From Paenibacillus jilunlii (GTDB lineage Bacteria; Bacillota; Bacilli; Paenibacillales; Paenibacillaceae): DNA of 64,000 nt. This document shows positions 55,602 to 63,987 of the stretch, one piece after another. The position numbers and the translations under genes were made by a program. The notes below the pieces were generated by a model, which was given only the letters and a program-made list of their open reading frames with translations, did no database searches and was not told the origin of the DNA. Location of the stretch: the NCBI RefSeq assembly GCF_900102965.1, contig NZ_FNGM01000004.1, positions 62,001 to 126,000 on the forward strand, given 5' to 3'. Position 1 is the first letter of the stretch, and each line of letters starts with the position of its first letter.

Positions 55602-56105
55602 ATGACAGCGCAGAATTACAGCATTGAAGATGCGGCAGCCGGAGATTTGGCGGCGATCGTGGATATTTATAACTCGACGGTTGCAGGCAGGATGGTGACT
55701 GCCGATCTTGAGCCGGTGAGCGTCGCGGACAGAGAGAAGTGGTTTCAGGAGCATAACAGTCATCACAGGCCGCTCTGGGTGCTGAAAAAAGACGGAGAAA
55801 TCGCCGCCTGGTTCAGCTTCCAGTCTTTTTACGGCCGTCCGGCTTATAACGGAACTGCGGAGATCAGTGTCTATGTAAATGAAAAATTCCGCGGCACAGG
55901 GGCAGGAAGCCTGCTGCTGGCCAAAGCTCTGGAGGAGTGCCCCCGCCTTGGTCTGCAGAATCTGGTCGGCTTTGTGTTTGGCCACAATGAGCCAAGCCTG
56001 TCGCTGCTGCGGAAATTTGGTTTTGAAGAGTGGGGCCTGCTGCCGGGCGTTGCCGAGATGGATGGCGTTCTGCGTGATCTGGTGATAATCGGCCGCAAGC
56101 TGTAA
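55602..56105 (+). CDS. Phosphinothricin-acetyltransferase-like GNAT
   Basis: A 167-residue acetyltransferase: [20 protein letters not shown] at the N-terminus and acetyl-CoA motif [13 protein letters not shown] near residue 100 match the Pat/Bar-like branch (L-methionine sulfoximine or phosphinothricin acetyltransferases). [17 protein letters not shown] is the C-terminal signature. Natural substrate unknown. GCAGGAGG at 55585-55592 places the start at ATG 55602 rather than 55593. It is convergent with the HxlR gene. Confidence 0.86.
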   Translation: MTAQNYSIEDAAAGDLAAIVDIYNSTVAGRMVTADLEPVSVADREKWFQEHNSHHRPLWVLKKDGEIAAWFSFQSFYGRPAYNGTAEISVYVNEKFRGTGAGSLLLAKALEECPRLGLQNLVGFVFGHNEPSLSLLRKFGFEEWGLLPGVAEMDGVLRDLVIIGRKL

Positions 56106-56148
56106 TCCATTGGAATGCGCTTCCGGCGTCAACGGCGCTTCACGGTGT

Positions 56149-56493
56149 TTATTGCGGTTGGATGGGTTCAGGCTGGCACTCTTCGGCGGTAATCCATGAA
56201 TCCGACCACTGCTGCAGGTCACGGATCACAGATTCCAGTGCGCGCCCCTTATCCGTCAGAGAATATTGAATGCGGACGGGTGTCTCCGGGAATACCTCAC
56301 GGAGGACAATCCCCTCCTGCTCAAGTTCCTTGAGCCGTTCGGAGAGCAGTCTGCCGCTGACCGGCAGGGCGGCTTCGATGACGCTGAACCGCTGCGGTCC
56401 CTGGAGAAGCTGGTAGATGATTAAGCCCGTCCAACGTCTGCCGATGATATCCATGCTTTTTTGTAACCGTGGACACAAATCTGTAGATTTCAT
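56149..56493 (-). CDS. HxlR-family transcriptional regulator
   Basis: A 114-residue winged-helix regulator: CPRLQKSMDIIGRRWTGLIIYQL at the N-terminus, FSVIEAALPVSGRLLSERLKELE for the recognition part and YSLTDKGRALE for the wing. HxlR proteins respond to aldehydes, quinones or disulfide stress; the single N-terminal Cys is conserved. The start is ATG 56493 with AGAGGTG, not the GTG at 56502. Divergent from the yqkE-like gene, 78 bases apart. Confidence 0.88.
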   Translation of the reverse strand: MKSTDLCPRLQKSMDIIGRRWTGLIIYQLLQGPQRFSVIEAALPVSGRLLSERLKELEQEGIVLREVFPETPVRIQYSLTDKGRALESVIRDLQQWSDSWITAEECQPEPIQPQ

Positions 56494-56571
56494 AAGGCTC
56501 ACCTCTTACTGTACATTATAAACGAAAAGACCTGTGACTAAAACAACGAAAGACCCGAAAGGATGATCAAT

Positions 56572-56832
56572 ATGGCTAAGAAGAAAAAAACAATCCCAAC
56601 CCCGCGTCCTGTGGCTTCGGATGCCCCAGCAACCCTGAAGGATCTGCTGAGCAGTGATGTACTGGATAAGCTGAAGGCGCAATCGGACGCGCTGAAGGCT
56701 GAAGAGAACGAGAAGAAAGAGGCTGCCAGAAAGGCTGTAGAAGACCAGCGGAAGGCGGAGCAGAAACGTTTGGAGAACGATTTTGCCCATTTGCTGGAGA
56801 ACAGCAGCCAGGATTGGCACAAATTTAAATAA
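56572..56832 (+). CDS. YqkE-like small charged protein (DUF3886)
   Basis: An 86-residue, Lys/Glu/Ala-rich helical protein. ATLKDLLSSDVLDKLKAQ and a coiled-coil-like run to SQDWHKFK match the YqkE/DUF3886 family of unknown function in Bacilli. No signal or membrane segment. GAAAGG fits ATG 56572 (MAKKKK), and an in-frame ATG lies nine bases upstream. Stop is 20 bases before the next promoter. Confidence 0.8.
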   Translation: MAKKKKTIPTPRPVASDAPATLKDLLSSDVLDKLKAQSDALKAEENEKKEAARKAVEDQRKAEQKRLENDFAHLLENSSQDWHKFK

Positions 56833-56852
56833 TCACGTTTCCAATAAAAGGG

Positions 56853-56882
56853 TTGACATGGAGCAGAACTGGCGTTTATTAT
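56853..56882 (+). promoter_or_regulatory. Strong sigma-A promoter of the rtcB leader
   Basis: TTGACA at 56853-56858 and TATTAT at 56877-56882, 18-base spacer. Transcription would start near 56889, giving a leader of about 300 bases before rtcB. Confidence 0.7.
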
Positions 56883-56916
56883 TGGTTTTATCAAATTGAA
56901 GGGAGGCCGATGAGCT

Positions 56917-56988
56917 ATGATTGGAAATACACAGCTTACAACCGCATATGGAAGATCTGATCTCATCGGCCCCGTCCGGGCAACATGA
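56917..56988 (+). CDS. Possible 23-codon leader ORF
   Basis: ATG with GGGAGG ten bases upstream encodes MIGNTQLTTAYGRSDLIGPV plus three residues and stops at TGA. It lies inside and past the first leader stem, so its translation would unfold that stem. No run of regulatory codons is obvious. It may be chance. Confidence 0.25.
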   Translation: MIGNTQLTTAYGRSDLIGPVRAT

Positions 56989-57083
56989 TGTGCATCGGCC
57001 TGGCCTGCTGAGTTAGTGCGGTCCGGGTCCGCATAGCATGTGTTATTGACCTTAACCGGGTGAAATGTACGGAATCTCTGCGA

Positions 57084-57122
57084 AGAGCCGTGGATCAGAA
57101 GGATGATCTGCGGTTCTTTTTT
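57084..57122 (+). terminator. Intrinsic terminator ending the rtcB leader
   Basis: A 14-bp stem AGAGCCGTGGATCA / TGATCTGCGGTTCT (three G-T pairs) with a six-base loop, followed by TTTTTT. It stands 65 bases before the rtcB start, so rtcB needs readthrough or another promoter. Confidence 0.8.
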
Positions 57123-57187
57123 GCGTACCCACTTTATGCTTGCAATACATTTATAGCTTACACTTTGAAGGGAATTGAACTACTATT

Positions 57188-58639
57188 ATGAATTTTAATG
57201 AACAGCAAGCGGGCGGCTATGTCCCCCGATATAAGCATGAGCTTGCCCTGCCGGGCGGCGATCTGAAGGTGTACGCCAGTGAGCAGTTGTTTGCCGCACT
57301 GGATTACAAGGTGCTGGAGATGGCGAACAACAATCTGCAAATCCCAAATATCGAATATATGAGCTACACCCCCGATGTGCATGTAGGCGTCGGAACCTGC
57401 ATCGGCACTACGGCGGTATGGGATGCCACTGACGGCTATGTGTCCCCATCCATTGTGGGCAGCGATATCGGCTGCGGCATGCGCGTGCATTTGACTACGC
57501 TGCATAAAGATGATCTGCGGGAAGTGAAGCTGCGCCGGAAGCTGGTGCGCGCTATAGAGAAATATTTGCCGATGGAGCAGCAGCAGCGGGGGACTTACAG
57601 TGATATCCGCCTCGAGAACATCGTCCGCAAGGGGCTGCACGGACTGCCGAACAAGTATGTGCCGGACAGCTATACCCCCAAGAAGTCGAGTGCATTGTCG
57701 CATGTCGAAATCAGCAAGCTTAATTTTGATGAAGAGATTCTCAATGAGCTGCCGGAGATGGCCTGGCACCGGGGGCACCGCCAGCTTGGAACACTGGGCG
57801 GCGGCAATCACTTTGTGGAGATCCAGGCGATTGAAATTGAGGAAGAGCAGCGTGAACTGGCTGAAGCCTGGGGACTGCGGGACGGGCAGATTGCGGTAAT
57901 GATCCACTCCGGCTCCCGGGCCTGGGGAGGCATGGTCAATCAGTTCTGCACCCCGGCCTTCGCCAAGGTGATGGGCCAGCTGGGACTGGGCAGCGCCGAT
58001 CCGCGCCTGATCTATGCTCCGCTTGCGCATCCGCAGGCCCAGCGCTACGTCAACCTGATGTACTCGGCGCTGAATTATGCGGTGGTGAACCGCCACCTCA
58101 TCGCCTATGCAGTCCGCGAAGGGTTCCGCGATGTGTTCGGACCGAAATGCGAGCTGCGGACCCTCTATGACTTGATGCACAACTATGCCTGGCAGGAGCA
58201 GACGGTTGCCGGGACCAAATTCGTGCACCGCAAAGGGGCCACCCGGGCACTGCCGGCCGGGCATCCGGATAATCCCCGGCCTTATGCCGCTACCGGACAT
58301 CCGGCGCTGATCCCTGGCTCTATGGGTACCGCCTCTTATATCATGGTCGGCCAGCCCGGAGGGGAAGAGAATTATTATTCCATCTGCCATGGCGCCGGCC
58401 GCATCCGCTCACGTTCGGCCACGAAGCGGCTGGTATCGGTCAATGATTTTTCGAAGTCGCTGAGGGTTGGCCAAGAGGATGAGATTGTCGTCAATCAGCA
58501 TTCCCTCGAATCTATCATTGACGAATCGCCTCAAGCCTATAAGAATGTAGATGAGATCATAGCAAGCGTTACGGGCGCCGGACTGGCTGCTGTCGTGGCC
58601 AAATGCAAGCCGCTCGCAGCGATAAAGGGGACCAAGTAA
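57188..58639 (+). CDS. rtcB: RNA ligase RtcB
   Basis: Joins RNA 2',3'-cyclic phosphate or 3'-phosphate ends to 5'-OH ends using GTP and Mn2+. The 483-residue protein keeps every catalytic motif: DVHVG near residue 63, SDIGCGM (92-98, Cys metal ligand), GGGNHFVE (204-211), HSGSR (240-244), HN (331-332), VHRKGATRA (346-354), and HGAGR with the guanylylated His at 401. No archease, rtcA or rtcR is in the window. AAGGGAATTG precedes the ATG. It directly precedes an AAA+ ATPase gene, two bases apart. Confidence 0.95.
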   Translation: MNFNEQQAGGYVPRYKHELALPGGDLKVYASEQLFAALDYKVLEMANNNLQIPNIEYMSYTPDVHVGVGTCIGTTAVWDATDGYVSPSIVGSDIGCGMRVHLTTLHKDDLREVKLRRKLVRAIEKYLPMEQQQRGTYSDIRLENIVRKGLHGLPNKYVPDSYTPKKSSALSHVEISKLNFDEEILNELPEMAWHRGHRQLGTLGGGNHFVEIQAIEIEEEQRELAEAWGLRDGQIAVMIHSGSRAWGGMVNQFCTPAFAKVMGQLGLGSADPRLIYAPLAHPQAQRYVNLMYSALNYAVVNRHLIAYAVREGFRDVFGPKCELRTLYDLMHNYAWQEQTVAGTKFVHRKGATRALPAGHPDNPRPYAATGHPALIPGSMGTASYIMVGQPGGEENYYSICHGAGRIRSRSATKRLVSVNDFSKSLRVGQEDEIVVNQHSLESIIDESPQAYKNVDEIIASVTGAGLAAVVAKCKPLAAIKGTK

Positions 58640-58641
58640 CA

Positions 58642-59928
58642 ATGGAGAAAGAGAACAAGACACATACTGTAATCTACAAATACGACGAAAATACCACAGG
58701 CATGATCAAGGGCTACGATGCCTATGCACGCTTGGTGGATGGAATTCTTGAGGCTTTGCACAGCCGGTATGGCGTCCGCTACGAGCTGTATGCCAGTGAC
58801 GATCCGAACAGTGAATACTGGAAGCTGCTGGAGAATGATGTGCAAAGCGGGCATCCCGGTGTGGAGCATGTGGCGCGGATTTTCGACCGTCTGGAGGACC
58901 GGACGTTTGTGTATGACGATGATAAGGAGCAGCCGGAATACAGCATTCACCTGTCGATCCGCAATAACGTGCTGGCTTATCCCGACATGGGCGTGGCCCT
59001 GGCGCGGGTTCCTGTATTTCAAGAGAACGGAATCAATTTTCAGGACTATGTGTTTGCCGCCTCCGACGGGCAGCTGCAGGGCTTTCTCGGCAATGTGCGC
59101 AAGCGGCAGCGGGAGCAGAATATCAATAAGGTGACGGTGTTCACCGACAGACGCAATGGTATCTTCCGTGAGGATGAGCCGATAACACGTTCGGTTGGAC
59201 GCGAGGCTGTCGTGCTGGAGGCAGGGATCAAAAAAGAAATATACCGCTCGCTCGACCAATTCTTCGATTCGGACCGCAGCTTTTATGTTACCTATGACAT
59301 TCCCTACAAAAGAGGGATTCTGCTCTACGGCCACCCCGGCAACGGCAAGACCACACTGGTCAAATCGATCGCCGGGAGTGTGCCCGGTCCGGTGGTCTAT
59401 TGGCAGATTACTGAATACACGAGCAGTGAATCGGTGAATGAGGTATTCGAGGCCGCCGCCCGGCTGGCGCCGATGGTGCTGGTGATCGAGGATATCGATT
59501 CCATGCCGCAGGAGGTCAGATCCTTTTTTCTGAATACGCTGGACGGGGCTACCTCCAAGGAAGGGATTTTTCTGATCGGAACGACCAACTATCCGGAGAA
59601 AATAGACCCCGGCCTCATGAACCGCGCAGGACGCTTCGACCGTGCGTACGAAATCAAGATGCCGGACGAGGAGCTGCGGCTGGAGTATCTGAAGCTGCGC
59701 GGCTTCACGGCTTTTGCTGGTGAAGAGGGCGTTGCCCTCGCCGCGCGTCTGACGGCGGATTTCTCCCTGACCCAGCTCGGCGAGCTGTACGTCAGCGCCG
59801 CGCTCGAATGGCATGAGAACGGGCGGGCCGATGTGGAGGCACTTGTCCGCGGAATGCGCGGCGAGCTGGACAAAGGGCGCAAGCGGGAATGGATGAAGGA
59901 CGCTTCTTCGACCATTGGATTTTACTAA
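58642..59928 (+). CDS. AAA+ ATPase paired with rtcB
   Basis: A 428-residue protein. Residues 1-200 form a domain I do not recognise. The AAA+ core follows: Walker [11 protein letters not shown] near 229, Walker [12 protein letters not shown] near 278, sensor 1 in [12 protein letters not shown] near 313, and the arginine-finger region [10 protein letters not shown] near 330. The core resembles BCS1/FtsH-like AAA proteins, but no membrane segment or protease domain is present. Start two bases after the rtcB stop with AAAGGGGACC inside rtcB implies a shared message. A remodelling or regulatory partner of RtcB is inferred. Confidence 0.85.
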   Translation: MEKENKTHTVIYKYDENTTGMIKGYDAYARLVDGILEALHSRYGVRYELYASDDPNSEYWKLLENDVQSGHPGVEHVARIFDRLEDRTFVYDDDKEQPEYSIHLSIRNNVLAYPDMGVALARVPVFQENGINFQDYVFAASDGQLQGFLGNVRKRQREQNINKVTVFTDRRNGIFREDEPITRSVGREAVVLEAGIKKEIYRSLDQFFDSDRSFYVTYDIPYKRGILLYGHPGNGKTTLVKSIAGSVPGPVVYWQITEYTSSESVNEVFEAAARLAPMVLVIEDIDSMPQEVRSFFLNTLDGATSKEGIFLIGTTNYPEKIDPGLMNRAGRFDRAYEIKMPDEELRLEYLKLRGFTAFAGEEGVALAARLTADFSLTQLGELYVSAALEWHENGRADVEALVRGMRGELDKGRKREWMKDASSTIGFY

Positions 59929-59959
59929 GCGGCAATGATCTAATACTATCATGCATGTG

Positions 59960-59988
59960 ATGGGAGCCTGTGGGCTCCTTTTTTATTG
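59960..59988 (+). terminator. Terminator of the rtcB-AAA operon
   Basis: GGGAGCC-TGT-GGGCTCC followed by TTTTTTA, about 30 bases past the stop. Confidence 0.8.
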
Positions 59989-60102
59989 TTAGGAAATTTC
60001 TATTTATTACATTTATGTAATATAATGTTCATGGAGTTGGGGATAGGTAGATGTGAATTTAGGATCTCACCCGGTAGGGTGGTAATCAGCCGGATTCGAT
60101 AA

Positions 60103-60376
60103 ACTTTTTCCAACCCTTGCTGGCGAAGAGCAGGTGAACAACCGCTAGTTGGAAAAAGGGAACTTATTTCCCCTCCAAATCAGCGAATAGAAGAACGAAG
60201 TGGAAAAAGGAAACTTAATTGGGTGATTTTACTCACTCCGGGGCGAAATGAGCTGAATTAGTGATCCTTTTTCCAACTTAGTCTGCGGAGATCCGTGTGC
60301 TGGGGCCAATTAGTGATCCTTTTTCCACTTGGAATTGCCGCTGGATTCATGAAGGCTCCTCCAGGCAAACGCTAAA
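60103..60376. repeat. Dispersed intergenic element, longest copy
   Basis: Five modules in alternating orientation: CTTTTTCCAACC, GCTAGTTGGAAAAAGGGAAC, AAGTGGAAAAAGGAAACTTA, then inverted GTGATCCTTTTTCCAACTTA and GTGATCCTTTTTCCACTTGG. The tail GGAATTGCCGCTGGATTCAT matches copy 2. No coding frame. It fills most of the gap 59989-60588. Confidence 0.85.
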
Positions 60377-60588
60377 AGTTAAGTTATCTTGATCGGAGAG
60401 GTACGGTTGTGGAATTGGCAGGAGAGGGGAATGAATAAGTGAAAATAGGAGACGGGATAGCCCGGAATGTTCACGCACAGCCGCGTATACTTGCTTCTGC
60501 CCCCTGCAGATCGTACAATTATCTGAAAATTAGTATTCGCAAAGCTGCGGTAGAGGTTCGCGATTATACAGATTAGGAGTTGAAGCAA

Positions 60589-61095
60589 ATGAAGGTAGGA
60601 GTGGTATCGGATACGCATCTCTCAAGCAGGGCCAAAGGGCTGCCCTCCGTGCTTATGGAGGCATTCAGCAAGGTGGATATGATTCTGCATCTGGGTGATT
60701 GGGTCTCGCTGGAGATCTATGATCTGCTGGCAGAGCTGGCCCCTGTGGAGGGGATTGCCGGCAATAACGACGGGGCCGAGATTATCCGGCGGCTGGGAGA
60801 GCGCAAGATCGTTACGCTGGAAGGCGTGCGGATCGGGATGATTCATGGACACGCGCCACATTCCCGCAAGGGAACCGACGGCAACGCGCTGCTTGCTTTT
60901 GAAGGCGAGGAGGTGGACTGCATCCTGTTTGGCCATTCCCATCAGCCGCTGCTGCGGCAGGAGGGGGATATTCTGCTGTTCAATCCCGGCTCACCTACAG
61001 ATAAGCGGCGGGAGAAGCAATACTCGTTCGGTCTCCTGGATATTAAGGAGGGCAAGATCAGCGCACGCCATATTTTCTACGATTCCAGGGAATAG
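60589..61095 (+). CDS. YfcE/MJ0936-type metallophosphodiesterase
   Basis: A 168-residue calcineurin-like phosphodiesterase: VVSDTHLS (residues 5-12), LHLGDW near 36, GNNDG near 62, HGHAPHS near 88 and FGHSHQP near 115 build the two-metal site. Family enzymes hydrolyse phosphodiester model substrates; the natural substrate is unknown. TAGGAG at 60573-60578 favours ATG 60589 over the in-frame TTG at 60580. The HAD gene follows 67 bases later in the same direction. Confidence 0.88.
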   Translation: MKVGVVSDTHLSSRAKGLPSVLMEAFSKVDMILHLGDWVSLEIYDLLAELAPVEGIAGNNDGAEIIRRLGERKIVTLEGVRIGMIHGHAPHSRKGTDGNALLAFEGEEVDCILFGHSHQPLLRQEGDILLFNPGSPTDKRREKQYSFGLLDIKEGKISARHIFYDSRE

Positions 61096-61162
61096 GGGCA
61101 GACCTCAAGTTCAGTTTTTTATTATCATTTGTTTTTTGGAAAAGAAAGTTAGGTGCGTTAAT

Positions 61163-61876
61163 GTGGATAACAGCAATGATAAGCTAGCTATATTTTTTGA
61201 TCTGGATGATACGCTGTACGACCATCTGATCCCTTTCCGGGAAGCGGTGCGCGAGGTGCTGAGGCCGGATGAGGGCCATTTGAATTATGCGGATCTCTTC
61301 TACAAGGTAAGGCATCACAGTGATCTGCTCTGGCCGAAGTACCTCAGCGGGGAGCTTGAGCTTGAAGAAACGCGGGTACGGCGGCTGGAGCTGGCTTTTG
61401 CGGAATATGGCCTGGAGCTAAGCCGGGAGCAGGCGGCCAGGGTTCAGGCAGCATACATCGGCCGCCAGTACAGCATTGAGATGATCGAAGGGGCCGCTGA
61501 ACAGCTTCAGCGTTTTATTTCTCTGGGACATAAGGTGGGGATCATTACGAACGGCCCGCAGGACCATCAGATGAGCAAGCTGCGCGGACTGGGCGTCGAC
61601 AGGCTGATCCCTGAAGAGATGATTTTTATCTCGGATGCGGTTGGACTGGCCAAGCCGGACCCGGCAATCTTTGCCCACGTGAACCGGGTGACCGGGACAA
61701 CGGCCGGGCAGTCGCTCTACGTAGGGGATACCTGGGACAATGATGTGGTCGGAGCGCTTGAGGCAGGCTGGAAGGTGTGCTGGTACAATCCACGGGGCAG
61801 ACAGCCGGGAACGGAGCATAAGCCGAGCTACATCTTCACCAGCTACCGTGAATTCAGCGGGCTTCCTTTAATTTAA
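61163..61876 (+). CDS. HAD-superfamily hydrolase (YjjG/YfnB-like)
   Basis: A 237-residue HAD hydrolase: nucleophile motif IFFDLDDTLYDH near residue 9, helical C1 cap, motif II in VGIITNGPQDHQ near 123, motif III Lys in GLAKPDP and motif IV GDTWDNDVVGA near 193. Relatives are nucleotide or pyrimidine phosphatases. No ATG is in frame; the GTG at 61163 with AGGTG upstream is the most likely start. Probably cotranscribed with the phosphodiesterase gene. Confidence 0.85.
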   Translation: MDNSNDKLAIFFDLDDTLYDHLIPFREAVREVLRPDEGHLNYADLFYKVRHHSDLLWPKYLSGELELEETRVRRLELAFAEYGLELSREQAARVQAAYIGRQYSIEMIEGAAEQLQRFISLGHKVGIITNGPQDHQMSKLRGLGVDRLIPEEMIFISDAVGLAKPDPAIFAHVNRVTGTTAGQSLYVGDTWDNDVVGALEAGWKVCWYNPRGRQPGTEHKPSYIFTSYREFSGLPLI

Positions 61877-61910
61877 AAATATGGGGTGTACTCTCCAGAT
61901 CTTTATTAAC

Positions 61911-61958
61911 GCAGAGCAGCGATTCTCCAATACGAGGAGAATCGCTGCTCTTTTGACG
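61911..61958. terminator. Terminator between HAD and apbE genes
   Basis: AGAGCAGCGATTCTCC and GGAGAATCGCTGCTCT form a perfect stem, followed by TTT, between convergent genes. Confidence 0.85.
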
Positions 61959-62019
61959 TTTTAAATTTTTGAGAAGATAGAGGGCCTGTCCCTCTGCAGA
62001 TGATCACAGAAGCAGCTGT

Positions 62020-63129
62020 TTAGTTGGCAAACGTATATGTCGGGTCAGTGAGCTGCAGTCTTTTTTTCAAATCGGAAGTTGCATAGATCTTGTTGTCGTC
62101 CGTGATAAAGAAGGCGTCCACCTTCTCCGGCAGCGATTCAAGATATTTCATGCCATCCTCCAGGCCCATAAGGAACACTCCGGTAGACAGGGCATCCGCA
62201 TCGGTTGCGTTGGGGCTCATAATGGTGATGCTTTTCAGCCCATTCTGGGAAGGGAACCCTGTGCGCGGGTCAAGAATGTGGTGATAACGTACACCGTCCT
62301 GCATGAAGAACCGTTCGTACACACCGGAGGCATCAATCACCTCATCCGAAATTTTGATTGTTCCCAGCTGGGTGCCGCGGCTTTGATCCGGGTCCTGCAG
62401 GCCGATGTTCCAGGGCGATCCGTTAGGCTTGTTCCCAAGCGCAATAATGCTGCTGCCTCCAAGGTTGATCATTGCGCTGTCGAGCCCCTGCTCTTTCAAA
62501 TAATCGGCAATGCGGTCGGCTGCATACCCCTTGCCGATCCCGCCCATATCCAGCACCATGCCTTCTTTGGCCAGCTTGACGGTCTTCGCCGCCTCATCCA
62601 CAATAACATCCTTATAATTGGTCAATGCCTTGGCTTTGTCGATCTCCGCCTGAGGAGGAACCGATTCTCCGCCGTTGCCGATATTCCACAGATCCACAAG
62701 CGGGCCGATTGTCGGATCGAACAGCCCGTCCATTTCCTCGGCGTATTTCAGCGACTGCTTAACAATATCCAGTGTTTCATCGGAGACGGCAACGGCCTCT
62801 TTCCCGGCAGCCTTATTCACCGCATACAACTCTCCGTCTTCCTTGGTGCGGCTGAACTCTTTATCCATGCGCTCCAGCATCTGCTGGATGTCATCCATAT
62901 TTTTCTGCTCGGCCTTGTCGCCGAAAACTTTGATATTCACGACGGTATCATAAATATAAAACGTCTGCTCCAGGGACTTCGTTCCGCCATCTGTGGAGAT
63001 CTTGGCACCGCCGGCGGTCTCTTCCGGACTGCTGTTCTTGTCCTTGTTGCTGCCGCAGGCTGTGACTGACAGAGCGATGATAATGACGACAACGACGAGG
63101 AGAAGTGTCGATTTTTTGTTCTTGAGCAT
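62020..63129 (-). CDS. apbE: FAD:protein FMN transferase (ApbE) lipoprotein
   Basis: A 369-residue lipoprotein: basic MLKNKKS, long hydrophobic run and lipobox SVTAC (Cys near residue 25). Mature part: FYIYDTVVNIKVFG, EFSRTKEDGELYAVN, GLFDPTIGPLVDLW near 139, DMGGIGKGYAADRI near 194, INLGGSS, HHILDPRTGFPS with the Mg site near 287, and TDADALSTGVFLMG. It attaches FMN covalently to Thr residues of extracytoplasmic flavoproteins such as Rnf/Nqr-type or FMN-bind-domain proteins; none is in this window. Minus-strand, apparently alone, divergent from the TetR gene. Confidence 0.93.
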   Translation of the reverse strand: MLKNKKSTLLLVVVVIIIALSVTACGSNKDKNSSPEETAGGAKISTDGGTKSLEQTFYIYDTVVNIKVFGDKAEQKNMDDIQQMLERMDKEFSRTKEDGELYAVNKAAGKEAVAVSDETLDIVKQSLKYAEEMDGLFDPTIGPLVDLWNIGNGGESVPPQAEIDKAKALTNYKDVIVDEAAKTVKLAKEGMVLDMGGIGKGYAADRIADYLKEQGLDSAMINLGGSSIIALGNKPNGSPWNIGLQDPDQSRGTQLGTIKISDEVIDASGVYERFFMQDGVRYHHILDPRTGFPSQNGLKSITIMSPNATDADALSTGVFLMGLEDGMKYLESLPEKVDAFFITDDNKIYATSDLKKRLQLTDPTYTFAN

Positions 63130-63274
63130 GTTCCACCATCCATAAAGTTAGTTTCTTGATCACATCCTTACTATAATACCCCAGATCAGCAGGCAATGGA
63201 TACTTATTTCAAGACATTTTGGGCATAAGATAATAAGTGGGATTCAGCTAGGGGCAGAAATTTACTTAAAATTG

Positions 63275-63303
63275 TTGTCATATCGGCGCAGACATGTTAA
63301 ATT
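63275..63303 (+). promoter_or_regulatory. Sigma-A promoter of the TetR gene
   Basis: TTGTCA at 63275-63280, 17-base spacer, TAAATT at 63298-63303. Just downstream lie TGACCGACTGACC and TTTAGTCAAT, which resemble TetR-family half-sites, so autoregulation is likely. Confidence 0.55.
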
Positions 63304-63376
63304 GATTGATGACCGACTGACCAAAAATAAAATTTAGTCAATTATTGCCTGATTAGGAAGGAAAGGAGCTTGAGCC

Positions 63377-63949
63377 ATGTCCATCGACCGCAAAGCATTA
63401 ATTCTGCAGGCGGCGACCAAATCCTTTGTACAGTTTGGCTATAAAGCCACGACTATGGATCAAGTGTCCAAAATCGCGAATGTAGGCAAAGGCACGATTT
63501 ATACCTTTTTCAAAACAAAAGAAGAATTATTCGAAGAAATTCTGGACAAGGCCTCCCAGGAGCTGACCTCGGTCATGAACCGTTTGGCGGCGGAGGACAA
63601 CACTTTTATCCAGAAGCTGTTCAATCTGCTCGACTCCATTCTGGAATTCCGCTCCGATCATGAGCTGTTCGTCAAGCTGGCTCAGGAAGTGCGCGATATC
63701 GGTACGGTGCAGGCGCTTGAAGGAGTTAAACGGATGGAGGAATATGCACTGGATTTCCTGCGGCGGCAGATTGAGCAGGCAATGGAGCGCGGGGAAGTGA
63801 AGCCTTGTGATGCCAGCGTGGCAGCGTTTATGATTTTCCGGCTATACTTGGCTTTGACCACGGAATGGAACAAGGAGCATGAGCCACTGGACAAAAACCG
63901 GATCAAGGAGCATATGATTCTGTTTATTTCAAATGGCATACTGGTCTAA
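63377..63949 (+). CDS. TetR/AcrR-family transcriptional regulator
   Basis: A 190-residue regulator: helix-turn-helix in residues about 8-55 (FGYKATTMDQVSKIANVGKGTIYTFFKTKEELF split over helices 1-3), then a helical ligand domain with a long Glu/Arg-rich segment. The style (TMDQVSKIANVGKGTIY) is that of Firmicute TetRs that sit ahead of membrane-protein or efflux genes, which would lie beyond the window edge. AAGGAAAGGAG precedes the ATG. Confidence 0.88.
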   Translation: MSIDRKALILQAATKSFVQFGYKATTMDQVSKIANVGKGTIYTFFKTKEELFEEILDKASQELTSVMNRLAAEDNTFIQKLFNLLDSILEFRSDHELFVKLAQEVRDIGTVQALEGVKRMEEYALDFLRRQIEQAMERGEVKPCDASVAAFMIFRLYLALTTEWNKEHEPLDKNRIKEHMILFISNGILV

Positions 63950-63987
63950 AAGCCCAGCCACACAGCCTGCAAGGGCTATTTTTTTCC
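63950..63987 (+). terminator. Terminator after the last TetR gene
   Basis: AGCCC...GGGCT short stem followed by ATTTTTTT directly after the stop. Confidence 0.6.

Larger units (their letters stand above)
56889..57122 (+). ncRNA. Structured leader / possible attenuator RNA upstream of rtcB
   Basis: About 235 bases from predicted start to an intrinsic terminator. GGCCGATGAG (56905-56914) pairs exactly with CTCATCGGCC (56962-56971), and its first eight bases can pair instead with CATCGGCC (56993-57000). A TGCGG-TCCGGGT-CCGCA hairpin follows at 57017-57033. I could not match it to a riboswitch or T-box class. It may be an attenuator or an independent small RNA. Confidence 0.55.

Noticed and set aside
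57040..57075. T-box riboswitch in the rtcB leader (AACCGGGTGAAATGTACGG)
   Set aside because: Only a loose resemblance to the T-box core; no stem I specifier features were found and the regulated gene is not an amino-acid or tRNA-synthetase gene.
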